Shown here: one piece after another, positions 5,515-10,157 of the stretch
Numbering within the stretch: the stretch's first letter is position 1
Layout: every line of letters begins with the position of its first letter
NCBI GenBank assembly: GCA_030642865.1
Contig: DAOWMW010000024.1
Location: forward strand, 1-10,157
DNA length: 10,157 bases
Direction: 5' to 3'
Source: Desulfobacteraceae bacterium
GTDB lineage: Bacteria; Desulfobacterota; Desulfobacteria; Desulfobacterales; BuS5
Made by a program: the position numbers and the translations under genes
Notes under the pieces: generated by a model
The model's input: only the letters and a program-made list of their open reading frames with translations
Told to the model about the DNA's origin: nothing
The model's database searches: none

Positions 5515-6858
5515 TTAATCTGCTTTTAAAAGATAATCAACAACCCTTTGCAGATGACGCAGAGTACTGCATTCCTTAACAGAAAAGCAATATGGGCTGT
5601 ATTTTTTAATCTCTGAATCACCTGTTCCCCATAGTGGGGGCGGCTCCGGATTGAGCCAGATTATTCTTTTACTTTTTTCTTTTATTTTTTTTAAAACGCC
5701 TGTTTCAGGATCACCATAATTGTTCCGTGCGTCTCCAAGAATCAAAACAGTTGTTTTGTTTGTAACTTTGCCAAGGGGTTTTTCCGCAAAATCTTTAAAC
5801 GCACGGCCATAATCCGTACCACTATAATCTATGCCTATTCCGTCCCCTTTTTGGAGGATGGCCAGTGTCTCACCTGCTTCATGCTTTTTAAAAATATGAC
5901 TTACTTCAACCAGATTTGAACAAAAAATATAGGAATTCATTTTTACAAGGGAATCATTCAGGCCATAGAGAAAAAGAAGCATGAACCGCACCACTGTCTC
6001 CACGGAACGGCTCACATCACACAGTACGGCAAGGCTGGGTCTATCTATTTTTTTCTTTTTCCAGCGGGGAGTAACCAAAATTCCATCATAAGCCATATTT
6101 GTCCGTAAAGTTTTTTTAATATCAAGGAACCCCCTCGTTGAAATTTTTTTTCTCCTTGAATGGAGATCATTTAAACGTTTAACCATTTTTTTAATAAGAA
6201 CCTGCATCTGGGCATAATCCCCCATCTCCAGATTGGATAATTTTACATCTTTAAGGTAATTTTCAACAAGCCTTCTGGTGGTGGAGCCGGAAAACAATGA
6301 GAGCTGCTTTTCCACATGATTTCTGACATTTTCAAAAAGAAGAGTTTTTGCTTCTTTTAATTTTTTCCCCTCCATGGGATTAAAAAATTTTCCTTGTAGC
6401 ATACGCCGGCTAATATCCGTATTTAAGCCCTCCATGCCCATTTGCAGCATTATCCTTCGTATATAGAGCCCCTTTTGGGTAAAAAAACTGATCTTATTAA
6501 CACTTGTTCTTTGAGCAGACGCTATTATTAAAACGGATAATTCGGCATTATTTTTTTCAAGCAAAAGCCTTGTGAGGTTATGGTCTCTATCCGTGGATAC
6601 CATATGGGAAGGTTTTCTTATTTCTGCTTTATTTTCATGGAAGAGAGCAGGAGAAAAAAAACTATCAAAACAATTATGAAACATCTCTTTTTCGGGTTGG
6701 GATTTTGCCAAAGCAGCAGCAAGTGAATCTTTAAAAACAGATCTGTTTCCATAGCCCACCAGACCAGCTGCACCCATGGCATCAATACTTTCTGATACTG
6801 ATATGCGTAAACCCGAACTTCTAAGGGCTGTAATAAAATTTTGCAGAATTTTTTCCAT
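5515..6858 (-). CDS. CoxE-type VWA domain protein
   Basis: This 447-residue protein has the CoxE-like layout. An N-terminal helical region (about 1-110) opens with FITALRSSGLRISVSESIDAM. A charged middle region (110-270) follows, then a C-terminal VWA domain (about 272-447). The metal-ion-dependent adhesion site looks complete: D281-x-S283-x-S285 (CDVSRSVE), T348 (SGTDYGRAF) and D376 (LGDARNN). RIIWLNPEPPPLWGTGDSE (398-416) is typical of the family. No signal peptide is seen, so it should be cytoplasmic. CoxE proteins usually work with a MoxR-type AAA+ ATPase, often encoded next door, to mature or insert metal into enzymes; CobT and BchD are distant functional parallels. No AAA+ gene is visible in the window, upstream or downstream. 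The start at 6858 fits the family N-terminus but lacks a clear ribosome site. The relation to the cobalamin genes downstream is positional only; no terminator is evident between this stop and the riboswitch promoter. Confidence 0.85.
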   Translation of the reverse strand: MEKILQNFITALRSSGLRISVSESIDAMGAAGLVGYGNRSVFKDSLAAALAKSQPEKEMFHNCFDSFFSPALFHENKAEIRKPSHMVSTDRDHNLTRLLLEKNNAELSVLIIASAQRTSVNKISFFTQKGLYIRRIMLQMGMEGLNTDISRRMLQGKFFNPMEGKKLKEAKTLLFENVRNHVEKQLSLFSGSTTRRLVENYLKDVKLSNLEMGDYAQMQVLIKKMVKRLNDLHSRRKKISTRGFLDIKKTLRTNMAYDGILVTPRWKKKKIDRPSLAVLCDVSRSVETVVRFMLLFLYGLNDSLVKMNSYIFCSNLVEVSHIFKKHEAGETLAILQKGDGIGIDYSGTDYGRAFKDFAEKPLGKVTNKTTVLILGDARNNYGDPETGVLKKIKEKSKRIIWLNPEPPPLWGTGDSEIKKYSPYCFSVKECSTLRHLQRVVDYLLKAD

Positions 6859-7241
6859 TTTTTGTTTAAAATTCGTGTAAATATTCAGTTATGACCTGAT
6901 TAATGGCGAAAACCCCATGGTGCAGCAGGAAAAAACAAAAAGAGTGGATAACTCCCACGCATGCCAGGTCGTAGCATTTTTAAAAAGTAGTATATCTCAT
7001 GAAGAAAACAGAAGTAAATTGATTTAACGAACTCCATCAGTACCATAGACTTTAAGATAATGATTTTGGGAAGGTCAGATTGATAAATATCTGTACGAGG
7101 CTTTTCAATTTATACATTACTGTTGCTCTCTAAGTTATTTTATAGTATTTTTTCATGGAGTAATCTTTGCATGGTCTGTTTGCTGATAAACAGATTGGAA
7201 TAAAGAATCACAAAAAAATAAGGGGTCAGGATAAAAACAGT
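6859..7241. other. Divergent intergenic region between the VWA gene and hisI
   Basis: This 383-bp stretch should carry the promoters for both divergent transcripts. I see no tRNA, known riboswitch or convincing gene. An in-frame ATG at 7167 would lengthen HisI by 25 residues, but those residues do not resemble the family. A weak minus-strand hairpin (GTGG/CCAC near 6945-6961) is followed by a T-rich run (TCTTTTTGTTTTTT); it might end a short transcript but the stem is only about four pairs. TATAGT near 7141-7146 could be a -10 element for hisI, without a good -35. Confidence 0.4.
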
Positions 7242-7622
7242 ATGGTTAATCTCGATTTTAAAAAAACAAAAGGACTTATTCCTGCCATAGTGCAGGAATA
7301 CAAAACCGGTGAGGTTTTGATGCTGGCTTATATTTCAAAAGAATCATGGGAAGCCACCCTGACAACAGGGAAGGCTACTTTTTTCAGCCGCAGTCGGCAG
7401 GAATTATGGGTCAAAGGAAAAACATCGGGTAATGTTCAAATCGTCAAAGAGATCAGGATCGATTGCGATAATGATACTGTTCTTTTAAAAGTAGATCAAA
7501 TAGGGGGTGCCGCATGCCACACAGGCCATAGAACCTGTTTTCACAAAATTATTGAAAATGGTAATGTAAAAGTGGTTGATAAACCTGTTTTTGATCCCAA
7601 AAAGGTATATAAAAATGAGTAA
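7242..7622 (+). CDS. hisI: Phosphoribosyl-AMP cyclohydrolase
   Basis: HisI opens the adenine ring of phosphoribosyl-AMP, the third step of histidine synthesis, in the cytoplasm. From ATG 7242 the product is 126 residues, normal for a single-domain cyclohydrolase with no HisE fusion. The core is [20 protein letters not shown] (11-30), then [16 protein letters not shown] (50-64). The metal sites are DCDND (74-78, Mg2+ ligands) and CHTGHRTC (92-99). The zinc cysteines are C75, C92 and C99. An upstream in-frame ATG at 7167 adds an unconserved lysine-rich tail, so 7242 is preferred; a GTCAGGA motif (7225-7231) serves as a modest ribosome site. The end overlaps hisG by 8 bp (ATGAGTAA), so the two are translationally coupled. 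Confidence 0.93.
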   Translation: MVNLDFKKTKGLIPAIVQEYKTGEVLMLAYISKESWEATLTTGKATFFSRSRQELWVKGKTSGNVQIVKEIRIDCDNDTVLLKVDQIGGAACHTGHRTCFHKIIENGNVKVVDKPVFDPKKVYKNE

Positions 7623-8490
7623 ACAATTGAAGCTTGGAATCCCCAAAGGAAGCCTCCAAAATGCAACAATATCCCTTTTTAAACGTTCGGGGTGGATTAT
7701 AAATATAAACGGAAGAAGCTATTTTCCAGAAATTGATGACAATGAAATCGACTGCGCCATATGCAGGGCTCAGGAGATATCCAAATATGTGGAGAGTGGT
7801 GTTCTGGATGCAGGCCTCACAGGTAAAGACTGGATAGCCGAAAACAATTCTGATGTTCATGTTGTAACCGATCTTGTTTATTCCAAGGTCAGTTCCAAGC
7901 CGGCACGCTGGGTCATTGCTGTTCCATATGACTCAGACATAAAAACCCTGACGGACCTTGAAGGAAAGACCATTGCTACGGAACTGGTTGAATTTACAAA
8001 AAAATATTTTTCTGAACGAAAGATTAATGTAAACGTCGAATTTTCATGGGGAGCCACCGAAGCAAAGGTAGTATCAAAACTTGCCGATGCCATTGTTGAA
8101 GTTACGGAAACAGAAAGTACCATAAAAGCACATGGCCTTAAAATTATTCGTGAATTAATGGAGACCAACACCCAGCTCATTGTAAATCATAAAGTATGGG
8201 AAGACCCTGTAAAAAAAGCAAAAATCGAACAGCTTGCACTTCTGCTTAATGGGGCACTTCTTGGAGAAAAATATGTGGGGCTTAAAATGAATACCTCTGA
8301 TATTAATCTTGAAAAAGTAGTCTCCCTTCTTCCAAGCCTTAATGCTCCCACAGTGGCACCACTTTACAATTCAAAATGGTTCTCTGTTGAAACAGTTGTC
8401 AGCTCAAATGCTGTACGAAAACTTTTACCCCAACTCCTAAAAAATGGAGCCGAAGGAATAATAGAATATCCGCTGAACAAAGTAATTTAA
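7615..8490 (+). CDS. hisG: ATP phosphoribosyltransferase, long form
   Basis: HisG joins ATP and PRPP in the first committed, histidine-inhibited step of histidine synthesis. The start at 7615 gives [18 protein letters not shown] at the N-terminus, as in the family, and is preceded by AAAAAGGT. The catalytic domains cover about 1-210. They show DAGLTGKDW (65-73), the GATEAKV turn (146-152) and the PRPP-binding stretch [18 protein letters not shown] (158-175). Residues about 215-291 form the ACT-like regulatory domain of long-form HisG, ending in a segment with WFSVETVV and [10 protein letters not shown]. The long form works as a hexamer and needs no HisZ partner, consistent with the absence of hisZ here. 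It overlaps hisI by 8 bp and lies 12 bp before engB. Confidence 0.95.
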   Translation: MSKQLKLGIPKGSLQNATISLFKRSGWIININGRSYFPEIDDNEIDCAICRAQEISKYVESGVLDAGLTGKDWIAENNSDVHVVTDLVYSKVSSKPARWVIAVPYDSDIKTLTDLEGKTIATELVEFTKKYFSERKINVNVEFSWGATEAKVVSKLADAIVEVTETESTIKAHGLKIIRELMETNTQLIVNHKVWEDPVKKAKIEQLALLLNGALLGEKYVGLKMNTSDINLEKVVSLLPSLNAPTVAPLYNSKWFSVETVVSSNAVRKLLPQLLKNGAEGIIEYPLNKVI

Positions 8491-8502
8491 AAAATCATTA
8501 TA

Positions 8503-9084
8503 ATGATAATTAAACATTCAAGTTTCATAACAAGTGCAGTAAAACCCCCCCAGTATCCTGAAACCTCTTTTCCTGAAATAGCTTTTGCGGGGCGTTCAAA
8601 TGTTGGGAAATCTACCCTTATTAATACTGTTATAAACCGAAAACGCCTGGTGAAGACCAGTTCTACCCCAGGAAGAACGCAGCTTATTAATTTTTTTGAA
8701 ATAAATAAATCATTTATATTTGTGGATCTTCCCGGATATGGATATGCCAGGGTCCCTGTGGCTGTTAAAAAATTATGGGGCCCCATGGTGGAGACATACC
8801 TTTCAACAAGAGCATTACTAAAAGGTGTTGTTTTAATCATGGACATCCGCAGGATACCGGGCGCCGAAGAATTACAAATGGCCCGGTTTCTCAATTATCT
8901 AAATATCCCGATAATATTTATCATAACCAAAGCAGATAAACTTTCAAAAACAAAACAGGCAAAACAGCATAAAGCCATAGCTGAAACTCTCATGGTAAAA
9001 AAGAGTGATCTGATAATTTTTTCAGCAAAATCACGCCTGGGAAAAGAGGCCGTTCTAAAGACGGTTGAGAAGTTAATTATATGA
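8503..9084 (+). CDS. engB: Ribosome biogenesis GTPase EngB (YihA/YsxC)
   Basis: EngB is a cytoplasmic GTPase needed for assembly of the 50S ribosomal subunit and, in many bacteria, for division. The 193-residue protein has the usual length and all G motifs: G1 GRSNVGKST (30-38), G2 within TSSTPGRTQ (52-60), G3 DLPGYG (75-80), G4 TKAD (142-145) and G5 SAK (174-176). The N-terminus, KHSSFITSAVKPPQYP, matches the family and supports ATG 8503. No Shine-Dalgarno sequence is visible in the 12 bp after hisG, so translation may depend on coupling to hisG. The stop overlaps the era start by 4 bp (ATGA). Confidence 0.95.
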   Translation: MIIKHSSFITSAVKPPQYPETSFPEIAFAGRSNVGKSTLINTVINRKRLVKTSSTPGRTQLINFFEINKSFIFVDLPGYGYARVPVAVKKLWGPMVETYLSTRALLKGVVLIMDIRRIPGAEELQMARFLNYLNIPIIFIITKADKLSKTKQAKQHKAIAETLMVKKSDLIIFSAKSRLGKEAVLKTVEKLII

Positions 9085-9986
9085 ACTATTCAAATAATTT
9101 TGAAAAGAATAAATCCGGTTTTGTGGCCATTATTGGTCCTCCAAATGCGGGAAAATCGACTTTTTTAAACAAAGTTCTTGGGATGAAAATTTCCATAACT
9201 TCAAAAAAACCGCAAACCACAAGAAACCGTATTGTTGGTGTATTAACAAGAGCCAATGCTCAATTTATCTTCATAGATACCCCAGGAGTACATAAGCCAA
9301 AAGGGGTATTAAACGAAAGAATAGTCGATGTGGCTGTTTCGGCCATTTCAGATGTTGATCTGGTTCTTGTTTTAATTGACGCTGCAAACAAAGATTCTGT
9401 TTCGGAACAACTTATCCTGGAACAGCTTGAAAAACAGAAACGGCCTGTTATCCTTGCTTTAAACAAGATAGATCTTCTGGATAAAAATATTCTTTTAAGC
9501 CAGATTGACAAATGGTCAAAAGCATACTCTTTTAAATCGATCATCCCTGTTTCAGCGAAAACCGGCACCCAGGTGGATGACCTCCTCGATGCAATGGAGA
9601 TATTCCTTCCAAAAGGACATTTTTTATACCCCGAAGATACCCTTACAGAATCCCCCACAAATTTTATTGTAGCGGAAATAATCCGTGAAAAAGCCTTCCG
9701 CCTGACAGGTCAGGAGCTACCTTATTCCGTGGCAGTAACCATCGATTTGTTTCAGGAAAAAAAAAGAGGCTCCATGGTTAAAATTTTCGCAACCATACAT
9801 GTGGAACGGGATTCTCAAAAAAAAATAATTATAGGAAAAAACGGAAGTAAAATAAAACAGATAGGCCAAAGCGCAAGACTCGATATTGAAAAAATATTAA
9901 ACACAAAGGTTTTTTTAAAACTTTTCATACGGGTTCAAAAAAACTGGAGTAAAGATACAAAGGCTCTTAGAAATTTTGGTTATTAA
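9081..9986 (+). CDS. era: GTPase Era
   Basis: Era binds the 3' end of 16S rRNA and acts in 30S subunit maturation, at the cytoplasmic face of the membrane. The 301-residue protein has the normal length and order. The GTPase domain has G1 GPPNAGKST (19-27), TTRNR (46-50) with the G2 threonine, G3 DTPG (66-69), G4 NKID (128-131) and G5 SAK (158-160). The C-terminal KH domain (about 205-290) shows the GxxG loop GKNG (252-255) and ends with IRVQKNWSKDTKALRNFGY, as expected. The start overlaps engB by 4 bp, giving translational coupling, and the two ribosome-assembly GTPases follow histidine genes in one compact operon. A palindromic repeat follows the stop. Confidence 0.97.
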   Translation: MNYSNNFEKNKSGFVAIIGPPNAGKSTFLNKVLGMKISITSKKPQTTRNRIVGVLTRANAQFIFIDTPGVHKPKGVLNERIVDVAVSAISDVDLVLVLIDAANKDSVSEQLILEQLEKQKRPVILALNKIDLLDKNILLSQIDKWSKAYSFKSIIPVSAKTGTQVDDLLDAMEIFLPKGHFLYPEDTLTESPTNFIVAEIIREKAFRLTGQELPYSVAVTIDLFQEKKRGSMVKIFATIHVERDSQKKIIIGKNGSKIKQIGQSARLDIEKILNTKVFLKLFIRVQKNWSKDTKALRNFGY

Positions 9987-10157
9987 ATGACAGTATCGTC
10001 CGGTTAGAGTTTTGCAAGAGGGAAGTTTACTTGTTTTTGTAGCGTATTGAATAAATTTCTTAGAATTTCTTAGTGCAGCGTAGCCAAAAAATTGCGATTG
10101 TTTGAGCGAGGCACGAGCGAGTTTCGCAATTTTGGCGAAGCAAACTTAGAAATTCAA
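9987..10157. repeat. Palindromic repeat region after era
   Basis: No gene is seen. A 10-bp tandem duplication, AATTTCTTAG, covers 10054-10063 and 10064-10073. A large imperfect palindrome spans about 10063-10155. Its inner arms are GCCAAAAAATTGCGA (10083-10097) and TCGCAATTTTGGC (10124-10136), complementary apart from two extra A residues. Its outer ends are GAATTTCT (10063-10070) and AGAAATTC (10148-10155). The loop contains the near-repeat GAGCGAG/CGAGCGAG. It may end the era transcript, but the lack of a clean T-run and the modular form favour a dispersed intergenic repeat. Confidence 0.55.

Noticed and set aside
7187..7204. CTGTTT-GCTGAT-AAACAG hairpin upstream of hisI as a his attenuator
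   Set aside because: The stem is only six pairs, with no histidine-rich leader peptide and no terminator after it.
7167..7241. Longer HisI N-terminus from ATG 7167
   Set aside because: The extra 25 residues are not HisI-like, while ATG 7242 gives the standard length and has a nearby ribosome site.
7576..7614. Longer HisG from ATG 7576
   Set aside because: It would overlap hisI much further. ATG 7615 gives the canonical [10 protein letters not shown] start and the usual ATGA-type overlap.
1..10157. CRISPR arrays, tRNA or rRNA genes, insertion-sequence transposases
   Set aside because: No regularly spaced repeats, cloverleaf-like segments or transposase reading frames were seen.

Overview
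The window is A+T-rich bacterial DNA with short intergenic gaps. It suggests a Desulfobacterales-like member of the Desulfobacterota (an anaerobe, probably sulfate-reducing). This rests on an exported CbiK-type cobaltochelatase of the kind known from Desulfovibrio, a long-form HisG, the hisI-hisG-engB-era arrangement and palindromic intergenic repeats. The placement is an inference from gene content, not a proven assignment.

Minus strand, right to left (6858 to 1). First comes a CoxE-type von Willebrand A protein (5515-6858). Next is a promoter, cobalamin riboswitch and intrinsic terminator unit (about 5206-5497), then cbiK with a signal peptide (4262-5161). A 364-bp gap follows, holding two strong palindromes and a doubtful 53-codon ORF. 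Last is a tight run: a DUF2162-like multi-pass membrane protein (3151-3897), a MotA/TolQ/ExbB proton-channel protein (2514-3149), a DUF2149 protein that looks like ExbD (2051-2410), and the first 688 codons of a CobN-family chelatase large subunit with an N-terminal export signal (1-2064, running off the left edge).

Plus strand, left to right (7242 to 9986). This is a compact housekeeping operon: hisI, long-form hisG, engB and era. Neighbours overlap or lie 12 bp apart. A palindromic repeat follows to the right edge.

How the minus-strand genes may work together: both tetrapyrrole chelatases here (CbiK and the CobN-like protein) carry export signals. The CobN-like gene is not accompanied by CobS or CobT but by an ExbB/ExbD-like pair and a polytopic membrane protein. 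That composition matches, from memory, the hmuS-T-U-V genes of Bacteroidetes haem-uptake loci, where HmuS is a CobN-like protein. Here the set lies downstream of a cobalamin riboswitch and an exported cobaltochelatase. This makes a proton-motive-force-powered envelope system that inserts or removes metal in a corrinoid or other tetrapyrrole the most interesting hypothesis in the window. The substrate and the direction of the reaction cannot be read from the sequence.
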